Positions 1 through 5,583 of a stretch of 5,583 bases of DNA are shown piece after piece. The DNA comes from Caldifarciminota bacterium (GTDB lineage: Bacteria > Hydrothermota > Hydrothermia > S141-80). Location: assembly GCA_015490255.1 (NCBI GenBank), contig WFYF01000232.1, forward strand, positions 1-5,583. Direction: 5' to 3'. Positions within the stretch are counted from its first letter, which is position 1. Each line of letters starts with the position of its first letter. Below the pieces are notes generated by a model, which saw only the letters and a list, made by a program, of their open reading frames with translations, was not told the DNA's origin and did not search any database. Both the position numbers and the translations under genes were made by a program.

Positions 1-554
1 CGGGATCCATGGGGCGGCGGGTCTCGTGGGATGCCACCTTCGGGAAAAGGCTTTATCACATGGACCGTGAGCACCTTCTGGAGCTTCACCGCGCTGGCTG
101 GGTGGTGGCGTCCCACACCCACACCCATCCGGATCTCACCCGCCTCACCCCGCGGGAACGGGAGCGGGAACTCCGCCGTTCCCGGGAAGTGCTGGAGGAC
201 CTCCTTGAGACCGAGGTGTTTTTCCTGTCCTATCCCTTCAACCGGTTCAACCGTGTGGTGATGGAAGACGTGCGGCGGGCGGGATACCGGATGGCCTTCG
301 CGGGATACGGCGGGAACGCCCACCCCTTTTCCCGCTTCCGGTTTGGCATCTATGTTCCTTTTCTCTCGCTCTCCTGGCTTGCGGAGGATCCATTCATCAC
401 CTGGACGGGCCGGGTGATCCAGACCTTTGCGGGTCTCACCGGATGGGTCCGCCACCGGTGGCCCCCTTTCGCCCGGCGCCTTGTGGGCATGGAGGTTGAC
501 CATGAACGTCTGGGTAGGCACGGAAAATCCGGTGAAAGTCGCCGCCACCCGTGA
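1..554 (+). CDS. polysaccharide deacetylase (NodB homology) family, C-terminal part
   Basis: The frame is open to the left window edge, so the N-terminus is missing; the ATG at 9 is probably internal. About 180 codons are present. Residues counted from that ATG show the second NodB motif, SHTHTHPDL at 35-43, where H36 and H40 match the H-(S/T)-x-x-H metal-binding pair. SYPFNRFN at 74-81 resembles the F-x-YPFG-type third motif. The first motif (the catalytic Asp pair) would lie upstream of the window. Family members are metal-dependent hydrolases that remove N- or O-acetyl groups from cell-surface or peptidoglycan sugars, usually outside the cytoplasm; the substrate here cannot be told. The last 22 residues or so, rich in Arg, His and Gly, look unstructured and mostly fall in the 53-base overlap with the next gene. 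Stop is TGA at 552-554. Family assignment is fairly sure; the specific role is unknown. Confidence 0.85.
   Translation, partial: GSMGRRVSWDATFGKRLYHMDREHLLELHRAGWVVASHTHTHPDLTRLTPRERERELRRSREVLEDLLETEVFFLSYPFNRFNRVVMEDVRRAGYRMAFAGYGGNAHPFSRFRFGIYVPFLSLSWLAEDPFITWTGRVIQTFAGLTGWVRHRWPPFARRLVGMEVDHERLGRHGKSGESRRHP
491..496 (+). promoter_or_regulatory. ribosome binding site of the triphosphatase gene
   Basis: GGAGGT lies five bases before the ATG at 502, inside the coding sequence of the deacetylase. It decides the start at 502 over an upstream in-frame ATG at 427, which would add 25 residues not expected in the family. Confidence 0.85.
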
Positions 555-1044
555 AGCCTTTCTGCGTCACCACCCTGCGGTTACGGTGAAAGGGGTAAGG
601 GTGGACAGCGGTGTATCGCCCCAGCCTGTGGGGGAAGAAACCCTGAAAGGGGCGCTGAACCGGGTTCGGGCGCTCAAAAGCCTCCCGGGTGCGGAGGAAG
701 TGGACTTTTTCGTGGGAATTGAAGGGGGCATCGGCCGGATCTGGGGATGCTGGTTTGCCTTTGGCGTGGCGGTAATTGAGGACGCCCGGGGACGGCGGGG
801 TATCGGTTTCTCTCCGCTTTTTCTCCTTCCCCGCGCGTGGATTCCCCGCCTGCTCTCGGGAGAGGAGCTGGGTCCCCTTGTGGACGAAGCGACGGGGCGC
901 TCCATGACCAAACACGACCTGGGGGCCATCGGATACCTCACCCGGGGGGATATGGATCGGAAGGAACTCTATGTGCACGGGCTCCGGGCTGCGCTGGTTC
1001 CCTTCTTTCACGAAGGAACGGAGTTTTCCTGCCCCGGGCTATAG
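502..1044 (+). CDS. yjjX: inosine/xanthosine triphosphatase, DUF84 (YjjX/NTPase) family
   Basis: A 180-residue protein, a normal length for the family. It begins MNVWVGTENPVK, the typical opening with an N-terminal strand and a nucleotide-binding G-T-x-N-P-x-K loop (residues 6-12). Further family-type segments are SGVSPQPVGEET at 36-47, VGIEGG at 71-76, and the conserved C-terminal part around MTKHDLGAIGYLTRGDMDR (135-153) with KELY at 154-157. Family enzymes hydrolyse non-canonical ITP and XTP to the diphosphate plus phosphate, keeping deaminated purines out of DNA and RNA; they are cytosolic and need a divalent metal. The start is chosen because of the GGAGGT site five bases upstream and because the protein then starts exactly at the first family strand. 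The gene overlaps the deacetylase by 53 bases and is probably co-transcribed with it. It ends tail to tail with the glycosyltransferase gene, overlapping by six bases. The symbol is by family resemblance; YjjX orthology is not proven. Confidence 0.87.
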   Translation: MNVWVGTENPVKVAATREAFLRHHPAVTVKGVRVDSGVSPQPVGEETLKGALNRVRALKSLPGAEEVDFFVGIEGGIGRIWGCWFAFGVAVIEDARGRRGIGFSPLFLLPRAWIPRLLSGEELGPLVDEATGRSMTKHDLGAIGYLTRGDMDRKELYVHGLRAALVPFFHEGTEFSCPGL

Positions 1045-1971
1045 AAGTTCCTGTTCCAGAACGTATTCATCCCGGGGATCATAGTGGTGATACCGGAGCA
1101 TTTCTCCCAGCAGGCCCACCACCAGGAGCTGGAGCCCGGATAAGGTGAGAAGCACTCCCAGAAGGAGAAGAGGACGGTAACCCAGCCCCCTGTGAAACAC
1201 GATCTTTTCAAAGGACAGATAGGCGTTGATGGCCAATCCTGCCAGGAACAGAAGGCTTCCCACCCCCCCGAAAAGGTGCATGGGACGTTTGAGGAAGCGG
1301 GTCAGGAGATAGACCGAAACGAAGTCAATGTATCCGTGGATCATGCGCTTCCAGCCGAACTTGGATTTCCCGCGGCGGCGAGGGCGATGGCGGACCGGAA
1401 TCTCCGTCACCCGGAAACCCTTCCAGGCGGCCAGGACCGGGATGAACCTGTGGAATTCCCCATACAGCCGGATGTTTTCCACCACCTCCCGGCGATAGGC
1501 CTTGAAACCGCAGTTGAAGTCGTGGAGGGGAACCCCGGTGGTGGTGCGCACCACAAGGTTGAACAGGCGGGAAGGAAGGGTTTTGGACGGTGGATCCTGG
1601 CGTTTTTTCCGCCAGCCCGAGACCAGATGATAGCCTTCTTCCCGGATTTTCTGGAGGAACTCCCGGATGTGGGCCGGGTCCTCCTGAAGGTCTGCGTCAA
1701 TGGTGATGATGATCTCCCCCCGGGCCCTCCGGAAGGCCGCGGTGAGGGCCGCGGTTTTTCCGAAGTTCCGGATGAAGCGAAGCACCCGGACGCGATCCGG
1801 ATGTTCCTCGTGGAGGCGTTTCAGAATGTCAAAGGAGCCGTCTGTGGAGCCGTCGTCCACAAAGAGGATTTCCCAGGGTTCTCCCGTATCCTCCAGCACC
1901 CGGGAAAGCTCTCTCCACGCCTCCGGGAGATTTTCCACCTCGTTGAAAACCGGGACAACAACGCTGATCAT
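1039..1971 (-). CDS. family 2 glycosyltransferase, polyprenol-phosphate type (GtrB/DPM1/ArnC-like)
   Basis: A 310-residue membrane-associated glycosyltransferase. The GT-A domain shows the opening strand [19 protein letters not shown] at 38-46, the metal-binding DAD in IDADLQEDP at 91-99, [12 protein letters not shown] at 150-161, and the basic [12 protein letters not shown] stretch at 198-209 typical of this subgroup. Two hydrophobic helices follow at about 233-253 and 266-287, with a short polar tail. Such enzymes move a sugar from a nucleotide donor to undecaprenyl (or other polyprenyl) phosphate on the cytoplasmic face of the membrane; the lipid-linked sugar then feeds O-antigen, lipid A, teichoic acid or protein glycosylation. 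The sugar cannot be deduced. The ATG at 1971 overlaps the accB stop as ATGA and no good Shine-Dalgarno sequence precedes it, so translation probably depends on coupling to accB. It is the last gene of the operon; its TAG stop overlaps that of the opposing gene. Confidence 0.94.
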   Translation of the reverse strand: MISVVVPVFNEVENLPEAWRELSRVLEDTGEPWEILFVDDGSTDGSFDILKRLHEEHPDRVRVLRFIRNFGKTAALTAAFRRARGEIIITIDADLQEDPAHIREFLQKIREEGYHLVSGWRKKRQDPPSKTLPSRLFNLVVRTTTGVPLHDFNCGFKAYRREVVENIRLYGEFHRFIPVLAAWKGFRVTEIPVRHRPRRRGKSKFGWKRMIHGYIDFVSVYLLTRFLKRPMHLFGGVGSLLFLAGLAINAYLSFEKIVFHRGLGYRPLLLLGVLLTLSGLQLLVVGLLGEMLRYHHYDPRDEYVLEQELL

Positions 1972-2477
1972 CCGGGGGCGGCCTGGGTATCAATCAGGAA
2001 GAGCACCTGCCCGTATTCCACCGGTTCGCCGTTCTGCACAAGGATGTCCACGATCTTTCCGGCCACCGGGGCCTCAATCTCGTTCATCACCTTCATGGCT
2101 TCCACGATGCAGAGGACCTGCCCTTTCTCCACGAAATCCCCCACCTCCACGAAGGGGTCCGCACCGGGAGCCGGTGCCCGGTAGAAGGTCCCCACGATGG
2201 GGGAGCGCACGGCGTAATAATCCTTTTCCGGACGGTCCTCCGCGGTGTGGGCCGGTGCCACTTCGGTCGTCCCGGAACCCGCCGCGCCGGAAGGCATGGA
2301 CGGAGAGGCCTGGCCGGCGGAAGAAGGCTGGACTGCCGGGGGAGAACCGACCAGCACCCCCTGCGGTTCCTTGCGCAGACGGATGCGCACCCCTTCCGTC
2401 TCCACTTCAATCTCGTGGATGTTCCGCTGTTCCAGCACTTCAATCAACCGGAGGAGTTCATCCCAGGACCACTTCAC
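1968..2477 (-). CDS. accB: biotin carboxyl carrier protein of acetyl-CoA carboxylase
   Basis: A 169-residue BCCP. Residues 1-36 form the short N-terminal segment seen in AccB proteins ([12 protein letters not shown] followed by acidic strands). Residues about 38-84 are a flexible Ala/Pro/Ser/Gly linker. Residues 88-165 are the biotinyl domain, with the 'thumb' segment [16 protein letters not shown] at 99-114 that marks AccB rather than other biotinyl domains, and the biotinylation site EAMKVMNEI with Lys129 as attachment point. It carries CO2 as carboxybiotin between biotin carboxylase (AccC) and carboxyltransferase (AccA/AccD) in the first step of fatty-acid synthesis, in the cytosol, and is a substrate of BirA. 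The start is GTG at 2477, overlapping the efp stop (GTGA), with a purine-rich site just upstream. efp-accB is a common bacterial neighbourhood, but accC does not follow here; a glycosyltransferase does, overlapping by ATGA. Confidence 0.97.
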   Translation of the reverse strand: MKWSWDELLRLIEVLEQRNIHEIEVETEGVRIRLRKEPQGVLVGSPPAVQPSSAGQASPSMPSGAAGSGTTEVAPAHTAEDRPEKDYYAVRSPIVGTFYRAPAPGADPFVEVGDFVEKGQVLCIVEAMKVMNEIEAPVAGKIVDILVQNGEPVEYGQVLFLIDTQAAPG

Positions 2478-3037
2478 GAACCACCCCCTTTCCGGACCCG
2501 TTCAATGTATTTCCGGGTTCGGGTGTCCACCCGGACCACATCGCCCACTTCAATGAAAAAGGGCACCTGGACCACCAGACCGGTCTCCAGGGTGGCGGGT
2601 TTTCCGCCTCCCGACACCGTGTCTCCCTTCACGCCGGGCGGCGTGTCCACCACCTCCAGTTCCACGAAGTTGGGCGGCTCCACCGCCACAGGTTTGCCGT
2701 CGGCATAGAGAAGGGTGACCTCCATGCCCTCTTTCAGGAAGGGCAGGAGGTCTTCAATCTGGGATCGGGAGAAGGCGATTTCTTCAAAGGTGGTGGTGTC
2801 GTAAAAGTGGTAGGTTTCCCCCGTGTTGTAGGAGTATTGTGCGGGTTTGCGCTCCAGGAAAACCTCTTCCAGCGCATCGGGATCCCGGATGGTGACCTCC
2901 TGAACCGCGCCGGTGGTGAGGTTCTTGAGTTTCACCGTGATGGTGGCTCCCCCGCGACCCTTGTGGGTGTGCTTGGCATCCAGGATAAGATAAAGCTCAC
3001 CTTCCATTCTCACGGCGGCACCCACACGGACCTGCAT
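2474..3037 (-). CDS. efp: translation elongation factor P
   Basis: A 187-residue protein of normal EF-P length with all three domains: the N-terminal KOW-like domain (about 1-63), the central OB domain (about 66-128, with [14 protein letters not shown] and the [12 protein letters not shown] signature at 121-132), and the C-terminal OB domain ([19 protein letters not shown] at 135-153, then [17 protein letters not shown]). EF-P binds between the P and E sites of the ribosome and relieves stalling at consecutive prolines. In the loop that reaches the peptidyl-transferase centre, HKGRGGA (25-31), the residue aligned by eye with E. coli Lys34 is Arg28, as in Arg-type EF-Ps. No modifying enzyme (EpmA/B, EarP) is in the window. 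The ATG at 3037 has AGGAGG seven bases upstream. Only 12 bases separate it from the activator gene, and it overlaps accB by four bases, so it sits inside an operon. Confidence 0.98.
   Translation of the reverse strand: MQVRVGAAVRMEGELYLILDAKHTHKGRGGATITVKLKNLTTGAVQEVTIRDPDALEEVFLERKPAQYSYNTGETYHFYDTTTFEEIAFSRSQIEDLLPFLKEGMEVTLLYADGKPVAVEPPNFVELEVVDTPPGVKGDTVSGGGKPATLETGLVVQVPFFIEVGDVVRVDTRTRKYIERVRKGGGS
2481..2490 (-). promoter_or_regulatory. ribosome binding site of accB
   Basis: Read on the - strand the sequence is AAGGGGGTGG, a close match to the anti-Shine-Dalgarno complement, three bases before the GTG at 2477 (about five from the core). It lies within the last codons of efp and supports GTG as the start. 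Confidence 0.65.
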
Positions 3038-3044
3038 GCGGCAA

Positions 3045-3050
3045 CCTCCT
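3045..3050 (-). promoter_or_regulatory. ribosome binding site of efp
   Basis: A perfect AGGAGG on the - strand, seven bases before the ATG at 3037. Its first A is the last base of the TAA stop of the upstream activator gene. It is the strongest translation signal in the operon, which fits the high demand expected for EF-P. Confidence 0.9.
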
Positions 3051-3970
3051 TATTCTCGCGTTTTCGCCCGTTTGAGTTTGCGATAAAAACTGCTTCGGGA
3101 AATGCCCAGCCTCTGGAGAGCTTCCTCCAGATTGCCGTTGGTCTCCTCCAGATAACGTTCCAGAATGGTGGCTTCAAAGCACTCCACCTTCTCTTTCAGC
3201 GTGCCGTGGTGGAGGATTTCCGGTGCCCGGCAGGTGGAAAGCAACCAGGGAGGAAGGTCTTCCACGGTAATGCGGTTGTTCCGGCTCATCAGGGCCGCAT
3301 ACCGCACCACGTTCCGGAGTTCCCGGACGTTTCCCGGCCAGGTGTGGCACATCAGCCGTTCATACACCCGGGGATCCACCTCTTTGGTCTCCCCCATTTC
3401 GCGGAGGAAAAACTCCACGAAGGCGGGAATCTCCTCCAGCCGCTCCCGGAGCGGGGGAACCTCCAGGATGAACACCCCCAGGCGATAGAAAAGGTCTGAC
3501 CGGAAACCGCCTTTTTCTTTCTCCAGGAAAAGGTCCCGGTTGGTTGCGGCGATCAGGCGGAAGTTCACCTTCTGAAAGGTGGTGGCCCCCAGGGGCAGGA
3601 TCTCCTGGCTCTCAATGGCCCGCAGAAGTTTGGTCTGCACGGAAAGGGGGAGTTCACCGATCTCGTCCAGGAACACCGTGCCTCCCCGCGCCATGGCCAG
3701 GAGTCCTTCTTTATCCCGATAGGCGTCGGTGAAGGCCCCCTTCTTATAGCCAAACAGCTCACTTTCAATGAGGTGATCCGGAATGGCCGCGCAGTTGATG
3801 GGGAGGAAGGGGCGGTTTTTCCGGTTGGAATGCTCGTGGATATAGCGTGCCAGGATCTCTTTGCCCGTCCCCGTTTCCCCCAGAATCAGGACAGGCTCAT
3901 CGCTCCTGGCGATGCGGGAGGCCTTTTCAAAGAGCTCCCGCATGATGTCCGAGGCGATGACCACGTGCAT
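3050..3970 (-). CDS. sigma54-dependent transcriptional activator without sensor domain (AAA+ and Fis-type HTH)
   Basis: A 306-residue bacterial enhancer-binding protein. The AAA+ domain starts almost at once: Walker A GETGTGKE at 31-38, the sigma54-contacting loop GAFTDA at 78-83 (consensus GAFTGA), Walker B GGTVFLDEIGEL at 96-107, AATNRDL at 141-147, Arg-finger region FRSDLFYRL at 156-164, and sensor II WPGNVREL at 211-218. A Fis-type helix-turn-helix closes the protein (about 277-301, LGISRSSFYRKLK). Such proteins hydrolyse ATP as a hexamer to open sigma54-RNA polymerase promoters. There is no receiver, GAF or PAS domain: an in-frame TGA at 3974-3976 (two codons before the ATG) excludes a longer protein, so the layout is PspF-like. 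Control must come from a partner protein, expression level or an unseen ligand. The ATG at 3970 fits a leaderless start; GTG at 3964 (codon 3) is an alternative, with GAGG seven bases upstream. First gene of the operon, 12 bases before efp. Targets unknown. Confidence 0.94.
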   Translation of the reverse strand: MHVVIASDIMRELFEKASRIARSDEPVLILGETGTGKEILARYIHEHSNRKNRPFLPINCAAIPDHLIESELFGYKKGAFTDAYRDKEGLLAMARGGTVFLDEIGELPLSVQTKLLRAIESQEILPLGATTFQKVNFRLIAATNRDLFLEKEKGGFRSDLFYRLGVFILEVPPLRERLEEIPAFVEFFLREMGETKEVDPRVYERLMCHTWPGNVRELRNVVRYAALMSRNNRITVEDLPPWLLSTCRAPEILHHGTLKEKVECFEATILERYLEETNGNLEEALQRLGISRSSFYRKLKRAKTRE

Positions 3971-3976
3971 GCCTCA

Positions 3977-4005
3977 AGTATACGCAATGAATGTGGACAT
4001 TTCAA
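3977..4005 (-). promoter_or_regulatory. sigma70-type promoter of the activator-efp-accB-glycosyltransferase operon
   Basis: Read on the - strand, TTGAAA (4005-4000) and TATACT (3982-3977) are separated by exactly 17 bases, each one mismatch from the housekeeping consensus. The usual spacing from the -10 box puts +1 at about 3970, the A of the activator ATG, which predicts a leaderless or nearly leaderless transcript. The region is AT-richer than its surroundings and lies in the only intergenic gap on this strand. No sigma54 promoter was seen here. Confidence 0.8.
3990..4001. repeat. short inverted repeat inside the promoter spacer (candidate operator)
   Basis: AATGT-GG-ACATT is a perfect five-base inverted repeat with a two-base centre. 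It overlaps the end of the -35 box and the first part of the spacer. A repressor or the activator itself could bind here, but an arm this short can arise by chance. Confidence 0.35.
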
Positions 4006-4017
4006 GCGTTGCAACCG

Positions 4018-4029
4018 GGGCCCGAGCCC
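4018..4029 (-). terminator. weak GC hairpin after the right-hand gene (doubtful terminator)
   Basis: On the - strand, GGGC-TCGG-GCCC can fold into a four-pair stem about 20 bases after the TGA of the gene ending at 4049. A competing five-pair stem (bases 4042-4046 with 4027-4031) is also possible. No run of T follows, so an intrinsic terminator is not convincing; some read-through into the downstream operon is possible. Confidence 0.2.
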
Positions 4030-4048
4030 GTCAGGTCGTGCACGGGGA

Positions 4049-5583
4049 TCAGTCCAGCCGAATCATCCGGAGGCGGTGGACGACGGAGTCTCCCGCCACC
4101 CTCCACCGGAGGACATACACGCCACGGACGGGAAGTCTCCCGACGGGCCGGTTCCCCCGTACGGTTCCCGAAAAGCGGGTGATTCTTCTTCCCAGGAGAT
4201 TGAACACCTCCAGGTGCACCCGGCCATTCCCCTGGAGGATCAGCACACCCCCGGGCGCCAGCCGGGGATGGATCCGGGAGGAGGTGGGGGCCTCCGCGAT
4301 CCCGGTGGTCGCGGTGTCCACAAGGAACCGAACGATGCGGGGATAAGGAGGTTCCATGAGGGTGCCGGAAACGCTGTTGCCCACAAGATACAGGGCAAAC
4401 CGGCTTCCTCCAAGGGGGACAAGGTGAATCCCGGTCACCCATGAAGGGGAAACAGGATGGGATACCTGCGCTTCCACCGCGCCGGTGGCCTGGTCAATCC
4501 AGACCATCACGGGTCCATAATCCAGCACCACACCGTTCATCACCAGGGCATACCATCGTCCCAGTTCCAGCACCCGCGTATACGGAGAGCCCGGGATGGT
4601 GTCCACCCGGAGTTCTCCAAGGGTGATCCGGTCCAGGAGATGGACGAAGGTGGAATCGTTTCGGTGCAAAAGAACATAGATTGCGGAGTCTCCCAGGGTC
4701 ACCCCCTGAACGTCCCGCCCGTCCATGGGGCTCTGCCAGGGGCTCCCGGTGCACGTTCCCACCGCGGTACAGCGCTCCAGAACAAAGCGATTCAGGTCGT
4801 TGTTTTGAAAGAGCACAACCAGCCCGTCCCTGCCCACAGCCATCCTGGAGAACCGGTCCACCCCGGCGGCCGGATTGATGTCCAGCGCCCAGGTTGTCCC
4901 GTCGGTTTTCAGCGCCGTCACCCTCGCCCCGTCCGAAAGGTTCTGAACCGCATAAGCCCAGGGGGCTTTCAGGCCGCAGCCCAGGCTGACATCCATGGGG
5001 GCGGTGCTCGTTACCGTCGTGATGGGCGTGAGGGCCCCGAGGTCCAGCAGGGTCAGCCGGAGAGCACCACCCCAGTTCCCGTGACATATCGCCGCGGTGT
5101 CACCGTTGACATCCAGGTCAAAGAGCACGTCTCCAGCGGGCAGGTTCCAGGAACCCGGCCGCAGATTCCCCGTCCCCCTGTCCAGGCTCACGAAGGTTGC
5201 TGCGGAAGGGATATAGGCAAGCCAGGGGGCGCCGGAAAAGAACGTATCGGCCTGAAAGAGCCGGGTGTTCAGGGTGGTGAAGGAAGTGTCCAGCGCCAGA
5301 AACTGATGCCCCCGCATCGGGTGAGATGTGGATTGAAAAACGGCGTAGAGGGTGTCCTGGATCAGGGCACTGAGAGGGAGATAACCGGGAAGACCGGCCA
5401 CAACGGTAAAGGTGTCGGCATAAAGCGGCATGCCGGAACCAAGATCGGCGAGGTTCCACTGCTGGACAAACAGCGTCTCGGAGGACGCGCTGACCCGGGT
5501 GAACCAGAGGACGCCCCCGCTGGCACCACCGGCCACATCCGCCACCCCCTGAACCGCAACGAAACCCTCAAGCAGACTCTCGC
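4049..5583 (-). CDS. large beta-rich, probably secreted protein with T9SS-like C-terminal sorting domain, C-terminal part
   Basis: The frame is open through the right window edge, so the N-terminus is missing; a GTG at 5545 is most likely internal. About 510 codons are visible. Most of the protein (down to about 4300) consists of repeated short hydrophobic strands separated by turns rich in Gly, Asp, Thr and Ser (for example SAIYVLLHRND, GLVVLFQNND, WYALVMNGVVLDYG). This resembles beta-propeller or quinoprotein-like surface proteins, although no regular blade motif is clear. A Cys pair (CTAVGTC, near 4770) might form a disulfide. The last 80 residues or so (about 4297-4049) resemble the type A Por/T9SS C-terminal sorting domain or the related FlgD-like Ig fold: VFNLLGRRI, then LPVRGVYVLRWR, then a final strand HRLRMIRL. 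In known systems this domain directs export through the outer membrane and is cleaved. The signal peptide would be outside the window. No enzyme motif was recognised, so the function is unknown. Stop TGA at 4049-4051. Confidence 0.8.
   Translation of the reverse strand, partial: ESLLEGFVAVQGVADVAGGASGGVLWFTRVSASSETLFVQQWNLADLGSGMPLYADTFTVVAGLPGYLPLSALIQDTLYAVFQSTSHPMRGHQFLALDTSFTTLNTRLFQADTFFSGAPWLAYIPSAATFVSLDRGTGNLRPGSWNLPAGDVLFDLDVNGDTAAICHGNWGGALRLTLLDLGALTPITTVTSTAPMDVSLGCGLKAPWAYAVQNLSDGARVTALKTDGTTWALDINPAAGVDRFSRMAVGRDGLVVLFQNNDLNRFVLERCTAVGTCTGSPWQSPMDGRDVQGVTLGDSAIYVLLHRNDSTFVHLLDRITLGELRVDTIPGSPYTRVLELGRWYALVMNGVVLDYGPVMVWIDQATGAVEAQVSHPVSPSWVTGIHLVPLGGSRFALYLVGNSVSGTLMEPPYPRIVRFLVDTATTGIAEAPTSSRIHPRLAPGGVLILQGNGRVHLEVFNLLGRRITRFSGTVRGNRPVGRLPVRGVYVLRWRVAGDSVVHRLRMIRLD

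Noticed and set aside
3..12. GGATCC and CCATGG sites at the very start, like a cloning junction
   Set aside because: The deacetylase frame reads through them without a break, so they are most simply native sequence; six-base sites are common in GC-rich DNA.
341..360. A possible sigma54 promoter (TTGGCAT followed by TT) within the deacetylase gene
   Set aside because: The GC element at the required spacing is missing and the site is inside coding sequence with no downstream target gene start.
1..1971. An ArnC/ArnD-like pair (glycosyltransferase plus deacetylase) for lipid A modification
   Set aside because: The deacetylase carries the general NodB-type SHTHTHPDL motif, not what I recall of ArnD, and the two genes are convergent rather than in one operon.
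1192..2184. A 330-codon + strand open frame opposite the glycosyltransferase
   Set aside because: The - strand frame has all family motifs of a GT2 enzyme; the + strand translation shows no domain and no ribosome binding site.
1700..3499. A 599-codon open frame on the + strand opposite accB, efp and the activator
   Set aside because: It runs antisense to three well-recognised genes, its product has no recognisable domain, and it is rich in Pro, Arg and Ser as expected for a shadow frame in GC-rich DNA.
4037..4044. Eight-base palindrome CGTGCACG between the right-hand gene and the operon promoter
   Set aside because: It is GC-rich, short and too far from the promoter boxes to be distinguished from chance.
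4494..5087. A 197-codon - strand open frame in another frame of the right-hand gene
   Set aside because: The long frame 4049-5583 is continuous and ends in a recognisable C-terminal domain; the alternative is a composition shadow.

Overview
The window is a densely packed, GC-rich bacterial segment with seven protein genes, two of them cut by the window ends, and almost no non-coding DNA. No RNA gene, insertion sequence, CRISPR array or large repeat is visible. The organism cannot be named from sequence alone. Two clues point to an FCB-type lineage (Bacteroidetes relatives and allied candidate phyla). The protein at the right end closes with what looks like a type IX secretion (Por) C-terminal sorting domain, and EF-P has an Arg-type loop of the kind I recall from Thermus and Thermotoga. 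This placement is inference.

Left part, + strand (1-1044): the C-terminal part of a NodB-family polysaccharide deacetylase is followed, with a 53-base overlap, by a complete DUF84/YjjX-type inosine/xanthosine triphosphatase. The overlap is supported by a clear ribosome binding site inside the end of the deacetylase gene.

Middle, - strand (4005 down to 1039): a single apparent operon is read leftward. It starts at a textbook sigma70-type promoter (TTGAAA, 17-base spacer, TATACT) placed so that the predicted +1 falls on the A of the first ATG, so the first gene may be leaderless. Gene order is: a sigma54-dependent activator with only AAA+ and Fis-type HTH domains (no sensor domain), efp (elongation factor P), accB (biotin carboxyl carrier protein), and a family 2 polyprenol-phosphate-type glycosyltransferase with two C-terminal membrane helices. 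efp/accB overlap by GTGA and accB/glycosyltransferase by ATGA, so these are probably translationally coupled. accC, the frequent partner of accB in efp-accB-accC clusters, is absent from its usual place. The operon ends tail to tail with the triphosphatase gene; the two stop codons share the palindrome CTATAG.

Right part, - strand (5583 down to 4049): the C-terminal part of a large, probably secreted, beta-strand-rich protein with a C-terminal sorting-like domain. Only 43 bases separate its stop from the -35 box of the operon.

Most of the window is housekeeping (translation, fatty-acid synthesis, nucleotide-pool cleaning, envelope glycan chemistry). The most unusual points are the activator heading an efp-accB operon, its possible leaderless start with an inverted repeat inside the promoter, and the Arg-type EF-P loop. 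I do not see a clearly new multi-gene system.
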